Source: CAWHOW01 sp963831005 (GTDB lineage: Bacteria; Bacteroidota; Bacteroidia; Bacteroidales; CG2-30-32-10). From it: DNA of 64,000 bases. The stretch covers positions 62,001-126,000 of the forward strand of contig CAWHOW010000027.1 in the NCBI GenBank assembly GCA_963831005.1, written 5' to 3'. Positions 39,318-49,286 of the stretch are shown here, piece by piece (the stretch's first letter is position 1; each line of letters begins with the position of its first letter). Made by a program: the position numbers and the translations under genes. The notes under the pieces are model-generated. The model was not told the origin of the DNA and ran no database searches. It was given only the letters and a program-made list of their open reading frames with translations.

Positions 39318-39964
39318 AATATTATCTTGAATATCTTGAAAAACTCCAAAATGAGCATTTGGAAAAAGTAAATCAAATGACAATAGCAGATAATGCAAAT
39401 TTATATTTTCATGATTTAATTGCTATTCCTGTTTTTAATCGTTCAATTTCATTAATTTCCGGATTTTGCTTATTGATTCGTAATGAAAATTTCATTTGTG
39501 CTGCACCTCTTATTAGACTACAACTTGATAATGCAATTAGATTTTATGCTTCATTTTTAATAAATGATAATGAATTTTTAAAAAAATTAATTAATGGCGA
39601 ATCCATAGGTCACATTAAAGATCCAATAACTAAAAAGAATTTTACAGATACATTTTTATTAGAAAAATTATGCGAAAAGATTAAACAATCAGATAATGAA
39701 AGTGAATGGCTAAAAAATAATTGGCTAAAGAATGTATATATTAATACATCTGGTTATATTCATTTGAGCGAAAAACATTTTTTTAATGCTACTGAAAAAA
39801 ATGATGCTGCTAAAATTAGGCTAAAAGTTGGAATTAAAGATTCATATATAACAGATCAAAACAAGTTAGAAGCTATTGGAATTATGATAGGTATAACGAA
39901 ACTTGTAATGTGGTTACTTGATAGTTGGACATATACTAAAATCAATAAAAGTATAACTTTATGA
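39305..39964 (+). CDS. Hypothetical protein, first gene of a two-gene unit
   Basis: 219 residues, helical, no signal peptide. Notable segments: LISGFCLLIRNENFICAAPL and LIRLQLDNAIRFYASFLIN near the middle, GYIHLSEKHFF, and a hydrophobic C-terminal helix (IGIMIGITKLVMWLLDSW). The RLQLDNxxRF segment resembles uncharacterised helical DUF families (DUF5677-like) sometimes found in accessory islands; this is a weak resemblance. Its stop overlaps the next start by 4 bases (ATGA at 39961), so the two are translationally coupled. AT content is higher than average, suggesting acquired DNA. Confidence 0.8.
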   Translation: MEDIEYYLEYLEKLQNEHLEKVNQMTIADNANLYFHDLIAIPVFNRSISLISGFCLLIRNENFICAAPLIRLQLDNAIRFYASFLINDNEFLKKLINGESIGHIKDPITKKNFTDTFLLEKLCEKIKQSDNESEWLKNNWLKNVYINTSGYIHLSEKHFFNATEKNDAAKIRLKVGIKDSYITDQNKLEAIGIMIGITKLVMWLLDSWTYTKINKSITL

Positions 39965-41496
39965 TAGAAATAGCAGTAATATTAATCATTATTATAGTAA
40001 CAGTTTATGTTGTAATCAAGAGCAAAAAGAAAAGCAATTCCTCAATACAGACAACAACTAAACAGACGAATTATAATAGTCCAAATGGACAACAAGTATT
40101 TACGAGCGACTATTTACCTCAAAATATTCAACGCATCGGAATTCAAGCATTGGAGACAATACACATTATCGGGACATCAAAAGCAATTGACACCATAAAA
40201 GGAAGATATGATTTTCTTTTAAAAATAATCGACACTTTAAAAAAAGGGCAAAATAATTCCCGCTATTTATCCGACATTCAAAAATCCATTGACACATATA
40301 AAACAATGTATTATGACAGATTACTGCAAGATTATGAACTTGCTTTACTTCTCAAACCAAATAATTTTGACTTAACTGATTTATATTGCAAAGCTCTTTA
40401 CAATGCTTTTAAAAGAAATTATGAAGAACATCAAACAGCAATAAAGCTTCTTAAACAAGATAGTGCTAAAATAAAAAGGAAGGAAAAAATTAACAAGATA
40501 ATAAGTTTCACAAAAGATGAATTGAAAAATAAATGTTCTTTATCGCAATCGTATTCAGCAATAATGAGTGAATTGGAAAACATTGAAGGTAATTTGCAAT
40601 CAGAAAATGGAAATGTTATTGTAAATACATTCTTGCAAGTAGTGCAAGCACAGTACCCTTCTACTGCTAATACAATTGACTCATTTAAAACCGACCAATC
40701 AATTGCCATAAAAGAAACAGAATTTGTACTTAATCCTAGTGCACCTTTTAAATTGACACTTATAAGTGAAGATAAAACGATTGGTAGCCAAATTCGCAAA
40801 ATTCTAATAGATGAAAATTATGCTGGTGTTGCTGACTATAATAAAAGGCATCAAATTCTTGCTCTATTTGCAGAATTCAATTTAAAAGTTAAGGAAGTTG
40901 AAGAATATAAGAATAAATATAGCAAAACTTATTTCAATAAAATTGATGAATTGAAAAATAATTCTCAAGAATGGAAATCTGTTGATGAAAAAGAGAAAGA
41001 AGATATACTCAAAAAATTTCAACAACTTGCAGTGAAAGAAATTTATGAAAAAGCAAATTGTGATATAGTTACTTTATTTGAAAAAGAACCTAAAGACATA
41101 ACGATAGATAATGATTTAATAAAAGAATATGGATTTAATAATATTGAAACTTATTTTCGTTTTGCTGACAATTTAGATAAGGTCAGATTAATTCCGAATG
41201 ATAGCTATAATCGACACCGTTTTGAAAAGTTAACAGAAATAGGGTTAGCTATTAGAGGTAGAGCAATTCCTATAGAAGAAATTTTATTAATTTTATCTTT
41301 AAAAGACCTTAATGAAATTGCACGAAGTGAAGAAAAAGAATTCAAGCGAAAACATCAAATCATTGAATACATACTTTCACTTTCAAATATTGAGGAAAAA
41401 ATTAGTTCAAAAATTTCATTCAGTGAATTATTTAAATTAAAACCTCTTCCTGAAAAAGTCGAGTAGGCAAGGGCATTTCAGCCCAGAGCCTCTCGC

Positions 41497-41530
41497 AAAA
41501 CCGTACGGGAAACTCTCGCTTCATACGGCT
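41497..41530 (-). ncRNA. Group II intron domain V
   Basis: 34-nt catalytic hairpin: AGCCGUAU pairs with GUACGGUU, a two-base CC bulge follows the inner stem GAAGC/GUUUC, and the loop is a GAGA (GNRA) tetraloop. The AGC catalytic triad opens the stem. A domain VI hairpin (GGGC/GCCC) follows at about 41467-41492. The reverse transcriptase stop codon lies inside domain V. Confidence 0.88.
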
Positions 41531-42796
41531 TTTGTCATTTTTAAACCTTTAACAAAGAAACCTTGTTTCCAGGGTTCAAACAATGTAGGTTTTGCTTTTC
41601 TAATACGCATAAGCATACCGTAGGCTTTGCCAATATTGTTTCTTAATGCTTTATACCTGTTCATAATCCATTTGAGTAGCCTGCGATGAAAATTATAAAA
41701 AATAAATGACATTGCTGATTTCCGAAACTTTCCGTAATAATTCAACCATCCCCGAAATTTGGGGTTCAGTTCTGCTGCGATTCCTTCAATGGTGTTTGAT
41801 GTCCACCGATGAAAATGGCTTTGTCGTAGCATTGTCAAAATACGTTTCCGTGATTTTACGCTTATCCCTAAATCAAATCCCAGAAACTTATATCCATCCT
41901 CCTTCCCCTTTGATGTTCGTGGTTTGAAGGTGTACCCCAGAAAATCAAACTTCACATGTTTATAATTCCCTGTTCGTTTGTGGTCTTTGCAGTAAACAAT
42001 CTTTGTCTTTTCAGGGTGTAGTTCCAGTTCACAATTCTGCATTCGTTCTTCAAGCCTTATCAAGTAATTTTTCCGCTTGCTCTTTGGTGCGGCAATGCAC
42101 AATGATGTCATCGGCATATCGCTCGAATTTCGCACCCCAAAAGCGCTTTGTTAGCCATTGGTCAAAAGCATAGTGCAGAAACAAGTTGGCAAGCAAAGGA
42201 CTTATGACTCCGCCCTGCGGTGTCCCTTTTCCTTCTTTGTATATCAGTTCTCCGCCTTCTTTTTGCACAGGTGCATTAAGCCAGCGTTTAATATACATCT
42301 TAACCCACTTTTCATTCACATGCTTGTCAATGGAAAGGAGTAACTTTTCATGACTGATGTTATCGAAGAATCCTTTTATGTCAATATCTACCACCCAACT
42401 ATACAGCCAGCAATTTCGTCTCGCCTTTGCTAATGCATCATGTGCACTGCGATTTGGACGATAACCATAGCTGCTCTCGTGGAAGATTCTTTCCATTCTT
42501 GGTTCAAGATAATCTTTTACTACCATCTGTGCCACTCTGTCCCCTACCGTAGTGATTCCAAGCTTTCGGGTTTTCCCGTCTTCTTTTGGTATCTCTACTT
42601 CCTTTACAGGGGGCGGAAAATATGTACCCGATGAAAGCCTGTTCCAGACTTTATACAGGTTGTCGGCATAGTCTTTCTTCAAATATTTTCAGACTTTCTC
42701 CGTCAACTCCTGGATAGCTTTTGTTGGCTTTCACCTTTTTGTATGCTACCCGTACCATCTGTTTTGTTACAGTTGCTCTGGTTTTGTTTCACTCAT
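41521..42796 (-). pseudogene. ltrA: Group II intron reverse transcriptase/maturase, broken
   Basis: The N-terminal half (42050-42682) has RT motifs including RKLGITTVGDRVAQ, SSYGYRPNRSAHDAL, TPQGGVISPLLANLFL and the catalytic YADD. The C-terminal half (41521-42135) has the maturase part (FLGYTF, RGWLNYYGKF). A frameshift at about 42058-42066 separates them (LLDKA then stop; next frame RLEERMQNCELEL). Upstream, VAYKKVKANKSYPGVDGES is in a different frame, with another break near 42680, and the ATG at 42796 leads to an early stop. No endonuclease domain is seen. It is unlikely to be functional without help in trans. Confidence 0.9.
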
Positions 42797-43912
42797 CCTA
42801 ATCCTCTCCGCCAACTGGCGGATTGTTAAAACTTGTTATACTAAATGACCTAAGTCCTTCGCTCCTTTCATGTTTCCATGAGTATCTTCACTACTACTAC
42901 TTAGTCCGTCACCTCTCGATGCTTCGATATTTTTAGCCTTGTGTTGCTTCACTTGTGCCGTTTCTCTTTAATTGTCCAGCGAATCCTCAAGCGGTAGCCT
43001 TATTTTTTGACAATCTATCATCATCGGGAGGTTTCCCTCGTTCCTTCAATGAGCCTGATTAAAGGTCATGCCTCCTTAATATCGGTTGACGCATAGCCGG
43101 TAAACAGGTCTCTGCTATACTCTTCCTGCCGATAGCACAAAATCAACAGTTTTGTCAACGGGTTACATTGTCTCTACACTTCTTAATAGGTTTACTTTCG
43201 TTCATCTCCTTTAACCTTACCTGATTTTGCTTGCTGCAAAACCTTGCTCTTTATCGCTCAGCACCATAACTTTTGATTACAGCACCATAAAGTGGTTTGG
43301 AAGCTACTCCTGTAAGTCGCTTCCGGTGGGTCGTCCACCATCTCATTTAAAGCTCGTCAAAGAACTACTGTCCTCTTTCTTCGAGGCGCACTATGCTTCA
43401 ATCAATTTTAAATATATTATTGATAAATGGTCATACATAACTGAAGTAGTCTCATTACTTGTATATACATATCAAAATGCAAATCGTACAATTAGGACAC
43501 TCAAAGAAGATAAAGATATTATAGAAGGATATATTGTAAGTAATTTTGCTAAAGAAGAGTTAATGTGTCCTTGTGCAAAGACTTTAATAAATAAAAAATA
43601 TTCTAAAACAAAACCACCAAGAATTCCATATCATATTGGTTGTAATTGTGAACTTGAAAGCACATTAGATTTTGAAGATTAAAAAATTGCCAGCGGCTAA
43701 CTTGCTTGCTTCAATGGCTCTTTGAAGTAGGAAGCAGGCAATAAAAAGTAATTTCTCTGTGTACTTTGCGCCACCTTTGCGCACTTTGCGGTTAAAATTT
43801 TCAATAACTATTAATGACAACTAATGACACGAAGTAAATGACAATAAATAAAAATCAGCGTAAATCAGTATTTTCAGTGTCATCAGCGTTCCCATTAAAA
43901 ACAATTCAACTT

Positions 43913-45961
43913 ATGAAACACAAAAATATCTTTTCAATACTCCTCGTTTTCATTCTTGTTACTTCGGCTAACGCTACTGTTTACAACGTAACCAACACCA
44001 ATGATGCAGGAAGCGGTTCACTGCGGCAGGTAATCACTAATGTAAACATGTTTCCGGGAACTGATACTATTAAGTTTAATATACCTGTTTCCGACCCAAA
44101 TTATAATTCCTCACAAGGTGTTTGGGAAATCATTCCGCTATCCGATTTGCCAATACTTACACATAGTAATGTATTTATTGATGGCTCTTCTCAAACCGCA
44201 AGCCAGGGAAATACCAATCAATATGGTCCTGAAATAATGATAAACGGAAATCATTCAACAGGCTCCGATTATGCTTTTAATTTATATAATGTATCAAGTG
44301 TTACCATCAAAGGCTTTATTATTGGCGGGTTTACCGTTGGCATTGAGATAGACGGAACCAGCCACAACAATACTATTATAGGGAATTACATAGGTTGTAA
44401 TTATAACGCCACCGACACTTTGAGCAATACCGAAGGAATTGAAATCATGGGTGGCCCTTATAGCAATACCATAGGAGGAGCAACAGCAGACAAGCAGAAT
44501 ATTGTTTCCGGCAACAGGGATGTGGGTATTCGCGCAGTAAACTCTAACAGTAATATTATTAAAGGGAATTATGTAGGATTGAACCGCACAGGTAATGCCG
44601 CCCTTAGAAACACCGAAGGTATCAGCATTGAAGGAACTTCAAAATATAATATTATTGGTGGGTATACTACTGCAGAAAGAAATTATGTTTCAGGAAATGA
44701 TGCTTACGGTATTACGGTTTACGGAGACTATAATATTATTGTAGGAAATTTTGTAGGAACAGATATTACAGGTACAGATTCCATTCCCAATACATACGGA
44801 GTTTTATTTGATGAAGGCGCTTGCTATAACAGGCTTGGAGGAACTGTACCAGGCGCAGGCAATTTAATGTCGGGTAATTCAGGCTATGGTGTATTTATTT
44901 ATAATTTAGGTACACTAGCTGATACTGTTGTCGGTAATCTCATAGGAACAGATGTTACGGGCACTCTGCCCCTGCCCAATACAAATGGTATGGTAATCGA
45001 CGGCATAGCTTCAAAACATTATATTGACAGTAATGTGGTTTCAGCTAACCGTCAATGTGGCATTGACATTCATATCAGCGGAACAGACAGCAATGTAATA
45101 GTAAGAAATAAGATTGGCACAGACATTACAGGGACACAGGCTTTAGGAAATGCAATTGACGGAATCCGTATTGCAGAGGGTGGGCAACACAACAGAATAG
45201 GTTTACCCGGCAATGGAAATATCATTGCTTATAACGGAGGCAATGGAATAACTTTAATGACTGCCGCCGACCTGTATAATACTATTACAGAAAACTCTAT
45301 TTATAGTAATGCTGCTCTTGGCATTGATCTTTATCCTGCCGGTGTGAATGTCAACGATGCCGGAAGCGCTGATACAACAGGGCCAAATGGTCTGATGAAT
45401 TATCCGGTGATACAGAATGTGAATCTGAATGCTATAAGTGGAATTACATCCATCTCGGGAACTATTGATTATACTATACATAGCGGGGCTAACGGAATAA
45501 GAATTGAATTGTTCAAATCTGATAATAATGCATCGGGATATGGCGAAGGAAAAGAATTCATTGGTTCTGCTATTGCAGATGCCGCAGGCAACTGGTCGTT
45601 CAGTTGTGCATGTCTTTCAGGTACTGATAAAGTTACTTCTACCGCCACTGACCTTCTGGGAAACACTTCTGAATTTTCACTAAACAGCAGTGTTATTACT
45701 TCCGTGAATGATATTGCATTGAACAATGATCTGATGTTATATCCTAATCCTGCGAGTACTATTTTAGTAGTAGAATTTTCAAATGTAAATTTTAAGAACG
45801 CTGATTATAAAATCATAAATGCAAATGGAGAAGTTGTTCTGGCAGGGAATTTAAGAGAAATGAAAAGTATCATCAATATAAACACACTAGAAGAAGGAGT
45901 TTATTCTATTCAAATAAATAACAAAATTTATAGTATTACCAGAAAAGTAATAATACGTTAA
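43913..45961 (+). CDS. Beta-helix T9SS surface protein
   Basis: 682 residues. Start placed at ATG 43913 (MKHKNIFSILLVFILV), which begins a signal peptide; a longer reading from 43838 adds 25 non-conserved residues. The body has parallel beta-helix turns (NTIGGATADKQNIVSGN, IIKGNYVGLNRTGNA, VGNFVGTDITGTDSIP), and the end (LYPNPASTILVVEF, EEGVYSIQIN) is a T9SS sorting domain. It is a paralogue of the frameshifted gene at 35414-38423, sharing NVTNTNDAGSGSLRQ near the N-terminus. Probably cell-surface and carbohydrate-related, by fold only. Confidence 0.9.
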   Translation: MKHKNIFSILLVFILVTSANATVYNVTNTNDAGSGSLRQVITNVNMFPGTDTIKFNIPVSDPNYNSSQGVWEIIPLSDLPILTHSNVFIDGSSQTASQGNTNQYGPEIMINGNHSTGSDYAFNLYNVSSVTIKGFIIGGFTVGIEIDGTSHNNTIIGNYIGCNYNATDTLSNTEGIEIMGGPYSNTIGGATADKQNIVSGNRDVGIRAVNSNSNIIKGNYVGLNRTGNAALRNTEGISIEGTSKYNIIGGYTTAERNYVSGNDAYGITVYGDYNIIVGNFVGTDITGTDSIPNTYGVLFDEGACYNRLGGTVPGAGNLMSGNSGYGVFIYNLGTLADTVVGNLIGTDVTGTLPLPNTNGMVIDGIASKHYIDSNVVSANRQCGIDIHISGTDSNVIVRNKIGTDITGTQALGNAIDGIRIAEGGQHNRIGLPGNGNIIAYNGGNGITLMTAADLYNTITENSIYSNAALGIDLYPAGVNVNDAGSADTTGPNGLMNYPVIQNVNLNAISGITSISGTIDYTIHSGANGIRIELFKSDNNASGYGEGKEFIGSAIADAAGNWSFSCACLSGTDKVTSTATDLLGNTSEFSLNSSVITSVNDIALNNDLMLYPNPASTILVVEFSNVNFKNADYKIINANGEVVLAGNLREMKSIININTLEEGVYSIQINNKIYSITRKVIIR

Positions 45962-46162
45962 ATATTCCTCGACCTTGATTCAATTGGAATTCATGAAAAA
46001 TTTTCGTTCTTCATTCTGAAGGAATCAAAAATCTACTGAATACTGCTTGGATATTGCTTTTGCTATAGAGTTAAACAGAACACATTAGCATAATATTCGC
46101 AAGCAGCTAACCCTAAGGTAAATCGATAGTAGTGTTTTTATCAATATTAGAACAGAAAGAAT

Positions 46163-46194
46163 AAAAAAGCAGCTTAAAATTTAGCTGCTTTTTT
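46163..46194. terminator. Bidirectional hairpin terminator
   Basis: AAAAAAGCAGCTTAA and its complement with an AATT core, flanked by T runs. It lies between convergent genes (45961 and 46293) and shares its AAGCAGCTT arm with the terminators at 49235 and 52092. Confidence 0.85.
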
Positions 46195-46292
46195 ATAAAT
46201 GATGTTAAGCAAAAAAGCCATGCTTACATTCAGGCAGGCAACTTACCTATTAAAAACTAAGAAATAAACAGATAAAAAGAATTAAAATATAT

Positions 46293-47408
46293 TCAATGAA
46301 ATTCTTCAACAAAGTCGAATTTAAAGGGAATCACTAATTTCCCTTCATTATCTATAAATCCCCACTTCCCGTTTTTTCTGACGGAAACCAAGCCATTACT
46401 GTAATTACCGACAGCCTCATATACGGGAGGAATATATAATTCTCCTTTTGAATCAATAAATCCCCATTTTTTACCTACTTCAACACCTGTCATGGTTTTA
46501 TTGTATGGCATAGCCGAAATATAATTCTTAAAAACCTGTACGCCAAGTTTATTTACAAATTCAACACTGTCGCCATTTGTTGCACTCAAAATCCCATTAC
46601 TATAATTATAGCAACTGTTAAAATAGCCAATACCGGCAACAATTCGTCCGCCGGTATCTATAAGTATCGCCCTGTGATCGGAGGTTTCCATCAAAGCAGT
46701 ATCGTTAAGGAAATCACGCCCAAAATCCCCATTGTTATATGTTAATTTTATTTTACCCTGTTTGTCAATATAACCATCTCCCGGATCGACCATCGAAATT
46801 CCAATACAAGCAAGTCCGTCATGGAAATCGGAAGCAGCTCTCATTTCGGGGCTGAGAATGATGTTCCCATTCCAGTCAACATATTGCCATTTACCACCGT
46901 TAATAAAATTACGGTCATCCCAAAAGCCTCCTGTATTGGCAAGCGCCAAGCCGCAGGATAAAATGGAAACAAAATCCATGCCTTTAACAGTGCTTAGTAT
47001 GTTGCCCTTTCGGTCAATAAAATACCATACTTTATCTTGGCATACATTGGCATAACCTTCGCTGAAACCATATTTGATCTCAGTATATGCATACGAAGGG
47101 TAGAAATCGTATTGCTGCTGAATTACCCAATTCCCCTTCTGATCAATAAAACCGTATTTGAATACGCTGTCTGTTTTTCCGATTGAAGCTATAGCAAGAA
47201 AAGGCTTCTCATTCTGGGCATATAGCATAGTGCCTGCAATACACAGAAATAACATTAGAGTTCTTCGGAAAATAAATGCGTCATTGCGAACGGAGTGAAG
47301 CAATCTCTTAACTGAATTAAGATTGCTTCGGGACAAGAGCCCTCGCAATGACGAGAAAAATGATTTACCGAAGAAGTCTATTGATAGCCTAGTAATAAGA
47401 TGTTTCAT
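46293..47408 (-). CDS. WG-repeat exported protein with MITE in its signal region
   Basis: 371 residues. About seven WG repeats of the form KYGFIDQKGNWVI, WYFIDRKGNIL, KKWGFIDSKGELYIP and GKWGFIDNEGKLVIP. The N-terminus is abnormal: MKHLITRL is followed by 44 codons that coincide with a MITE-like element (47253-47384), then LFLCIAGTMLYAQ, the end of a signal peptide. The insert is 132 bp, so the frame is kept. Without it the start would read MKHLITRLLFLCIAGTMLYA, a normal signal peptide. Whether the current product is exported is uncertain. Confidence 0.88.
   Translation of the reverse strand: MKHLITRLSIDFFGKSFFSSLRGLLSRSNLNSVKRLLHSVRNDAFIFRRTLMLFLCIAGTMLYAQNEKPFLAIASIGKTDSVFKYGFIDQKGNWVIQQQYDFYPSYAYTEIKYGFSEGYANVCQDKVWYFIDRKGNILSTVKGMDFVSILSCGLALANTGGFWDDRNFINGGKWQYVDWNGNIILSPEMRAASDFHDGLACIGISMVDPGDGYIDKQGKIKLTYNNGDFGRDFLNDTALMETSDHRAILIDTGGRIVAGIGYFNSCYNYSNGILSATNGDSVEFVNKLGVQVFKNYISAMPYNKTMTGVEVGKKWGFIDSKGELYIPPVYEAVGNYSNGLVSVRKNGKWGFIDNEGKLVIPFKFDFVEEFH
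47253..47384. mobile_element. MITE-like element, copy 2, inside a gene
   Basis: Ends CATTAGAGTTCTTCGG and GAAGAAGTCTATTGA match copy 1 at 10247-10454, with inner inverted CGTCATTGCGA segments. It is 132 bp against 208 bp for copy 1, which carries an extra internal block. It interrupts the signal-peptide coding region of the WG-repeat gene without a stop. Confidence 0.82.
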
Positions 47409-47474
47409 TTTTCCGTTGATTTAGATACTATTACTTTTGTTATAATATTATAAAATGTCAATTTTCTTTAGTTT

Positions 47475-48257
47475 TTAATAATATGAAATGTCGCGTTCTG
47501 TGATATTATCTGCGTTGTAATTAACAAACTCAGTTCTTTTTATCCAGTTGCCGTTTTTATCATAATCATACTTATAGGTATATTTCTCCTCATTGTCTTG
47601 ATATGAAGGATTGTAAATTTTACCCGTTATTTCATTTCCATTGCTATCATACTCAAATGAACTTTTTTCCTTAACACTGCCATCAGGATAATATTTATCC
47701 TGCTCAACCAAATTCCCTTTAGCATCGTACTTATCAGTAATTTTTTCATCAAAACTGCCGTCGGAGTTATAACGATCCTCCTCAATCTTATATCCCTGAT
47801 CATTGTACTTATAACTCCATTTACCTTCAGAGCCACCTTTAGCATCATATCTGCTCATCTCAGTAATATTCCCTTTGTCATCATATTTGTAAAAAGCTTT
47901 TTCCAGCAAAGTGTCACCTGAATTGAAAGAGTTATTCAATATTTTATTCCCTTTGTCATCATATTTGTACAATGTTTTGTATATCAGATTTAGATCCGAT
48001 CCGTACGTTTTAACTATGATCTCATTCCCTTTTTCATTAAATGAATAAGAGTTTTCATTCAAACCACTTACTTTTTTAATTTCACCGTCCTTATCTTTTG
48101 CATAATAGGAAGTTTCAACTAAGGTGCTGACTTTCCCATTCAAATTTAGGTCTTTCAGATCATTTTTAATGGTGTTGGTTTGCCCTATAACATTCGGGAA
48201 ATAGAATAAAATAAAACTCGTTGTAATTACTCCTGTCAATATTTTTATTATTTTCAT
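47475..48257 (-). CDS. Exported repeat protein with YD-like units
   Basis: 260 residues with a signal peptide (ILTGVITTSFILFYFPNVIG) and about eight imperfect repeats of some 23-25 residues, such as YKYDDKGNKILNNSF, YKYDDKGNITEMSRY, DKYDAKGNLVEQDKY and FEYDSNGNEITGKIY. These resemble RHS/YD repeats and probably form a beta-sheet ribbon. No toxin domain and no sorting domain are present. It lies 66 bases beyond the start of the WG-repeat gene on the same strand. Confidence 0.75.
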   Translation of the reverse strand: MKIIKILTGVITTSFILFYFPNVIGQTNTIKNDLKDLNLNGKVSTLVETSYYAKDKDGEIKKVSGLNENSYSFNEKGNEIIVKTYGSDLNLIYKTLYKYDDKGNKILNNSFNSGDTLLEKAFYKYDDKGNITEMSRYDAKGGSEGKWSYKYNDQGYKIEEDRYNSDGSFDEKITDKYDAKGNLVEQDKYYPDGSVKEKSSFEYDSNGNEITGKIYNPSYQDNEEKYTYKYDYDKNGNWIKRTEFVNYNADNITERDISYY

Positions 48258-48560
48258 ATCCTGTCTGATTATAATTTTTTATTTATCATTTCTTGCAAGA
48301 TTCCTCATAATGTATAAGCCTCAAAACACTACGAATAAAAATCTCCACAAAGATAATACAAATGACAATATTACCTATATGTGTTATAGGATATGTTATT
48401 TGAAAAAGAATAAACCATTTGCTTTAGAACCTGCTTAAATTTAAATAAGATACCTGATTGTTGTCAGGCAAGTTATTATTGGATATTTATTTTGCACAAT
48501 TGCCACTGCCTTATAGGGTGTGAATAAAATAAGAATTCTTAGAATACTGTTAGCGAAAAA
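48258..48560. other. Intergenic region
   Basis: AT-rich; no gene or structure recognised apart from the palindromes that start at 48568. Confidence 0.5.
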
Positions 48561-48567
48561 AGACAAA

Positions 48568-48631
48568 GTCCCGTAGGGACAGAATATCGGTAAAAGACAG
48601 GAAGCGAAAGAAGATAAAGTCCCGTAGGGAC
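48568..48631. repeat. REP palindromes, left of RAYT remnant
   Basis: GTCCCGTAGGGAC occurs at 48568-48580 and again at 48619-48631, each preceded by AAA and set in a direct repeat (GCGAAA...AGA). The second copy is 6 bases from the transposase stop. Confidence 0.8.
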
Positions 48632-48637
48632 GATATA

Positions 48638-49099
48638 TTAAATCAATTCTTTAAAAATGAAATTTTCATCATAATCAACTGCAAATTTATTCAGGAAACC
48701 AATGTATTCTTCTCAGAATGTAGTTTTCTTATGATGTAATTCCTGTATTTCTATATAATTTATTACATCTTTTACTTGTGATTTACCATAGAAAAAAGCC
48801 CCATACCCTTCCTGCCACTCAAATTTCCCCATTACAAAATGTTTTTCATTTATCCATTTGGAAGAGCTTCCTTTTATATCCTACATCAAGTCGGAAACAG
48901 ATTGTGTCGCACGCATTCCAATTAAAATATGAACATGATCTGGCATTCCGTTAATGCATATCATCTTATGATTATTGTTTTGAACAATACCTGTAATATA
49001 TTTATACAATTCATTTCTTCATGAGGAATGCCTTGTTTTATCTCTGAATTTTACAGCGAAAACAAATTGAATGTGTATTTGCGTATATGTGTTTGCCAT
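48638..49099 (-). pseudogene. IS200/RAYT-type HUH transposase, inactivated
   Basis: Reading from ATG 49099 gives an unbroken frame of 153 codons except for three internal stops. It begins MANTYTQIHIQFVFAVKFRD, contains the HUH motif in GMPDHVHILIG and the downstream WQEGYGAFFYGKSQV with the catalytic Tyr region, and ends NFIFKELI. This is the common Bacteroidetes REP-associated tyrosine transposase (Y1/IS200 class). Stops fall after TRHSS, SVSDLM and HHKKTTF. Palindromes flank it on both sides. A single, decayed copy that could have been the source of the REP clusters. Confidence 0.92.
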
Positions 49100-49116
49100 A
49101 AGTTAAATTTTATATC

Positions 49117-49182
49117 GCCCCTACAGGGCTTTTGGTTTACATGTTCCTATTATGCTACCGATATATAATCCCTAACGGGATT
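49117..49182. repeat. REP palindromes, right of RAYT remnant
   Basis: GCCCCTACAGGGC (49117-49129) and AATCCCTAACGGGATT (49167-49182), beside the transposase start. Confidence 0.7.
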
Positions 49183-49234
49183 TAATCTAAGGATATTTTC
49201 ACCATTCTAATTTTGAATTCACAAAAGTAAGAAT

Positions 49235-49265
49235 AAAAAAAGCAGCTTGAATTTCAAGCTGCTTT
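49235..49265. terminator. Hairpin terminator of the beta-helix gene
   Basis: AAAGCAGCTTGAA and its complement end in a T run on the minus strand, 22 bases after the stop at 49287. It is near-identical to the terminator at 52092-52122, including the following TCCTGC. Confidence 0.88.
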
Positions 49266-49286
49266 CCTGCAAACAAATAAATAGGA

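Larger units (their letters stand above)
41458..43391 (-). mobile_element. Group II intron, antisense in host gene
   Basis: On the minus strand the element begins GTGCGCC (43391 leftward), the canonical GUGYG 5' end, and ends with a domain V/VI structure and CTACTCGAC at 41458. It encodes a reverse transcriptase in domain IV. Length is 1934 bp. Excision leaves an uninterrupted reading frame on the plus strand, which fixes both ends to the base. The upstream flank on its own strand is TTGATTGAAGCATA (IBS region). GCATA recurs at 43091-43095, so the complementary segment in domain I is a candidate EBS1. Confidence 0.9.
39961..43682 (+). pseudogene. Membrane-anchored unknown protein interrupted by group II intron
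   Basis: The coding parts are 39961-41457 and 43392-43682. Joined, they give a 595-residue protein: a transmembrane helix (IAVILIIIIVTVYVVI), a long charged helical or coiled-coil region, and, from the second part, YASINFKYIIDKWSYI, LMCPCAKTLI and IPYHIGCNCELE with paired Cys. Skipping 41458-43391 keeps the frame exactly (codon AAA joins TAT). Without splicing, translation runs 3 codons into the intron and stops at TAG 41464-41466. The intron lies antisense to the gene, so it cannot be removed from this mRNA. Function unknown. Confidence 0.8.

Noticed and set aside
41497..41515. Link between array 1 palindrome and CCGTACGG in intron domain V
   Set aside because: The shared eight bases are expected in many domain V stems and the surrounding sequences do not match.
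43227..43391. Independent gene starting at 43227
   Set aside because: The first part is intron domain I; only 43392-43682 is coding, as the end of the interrupted gene.
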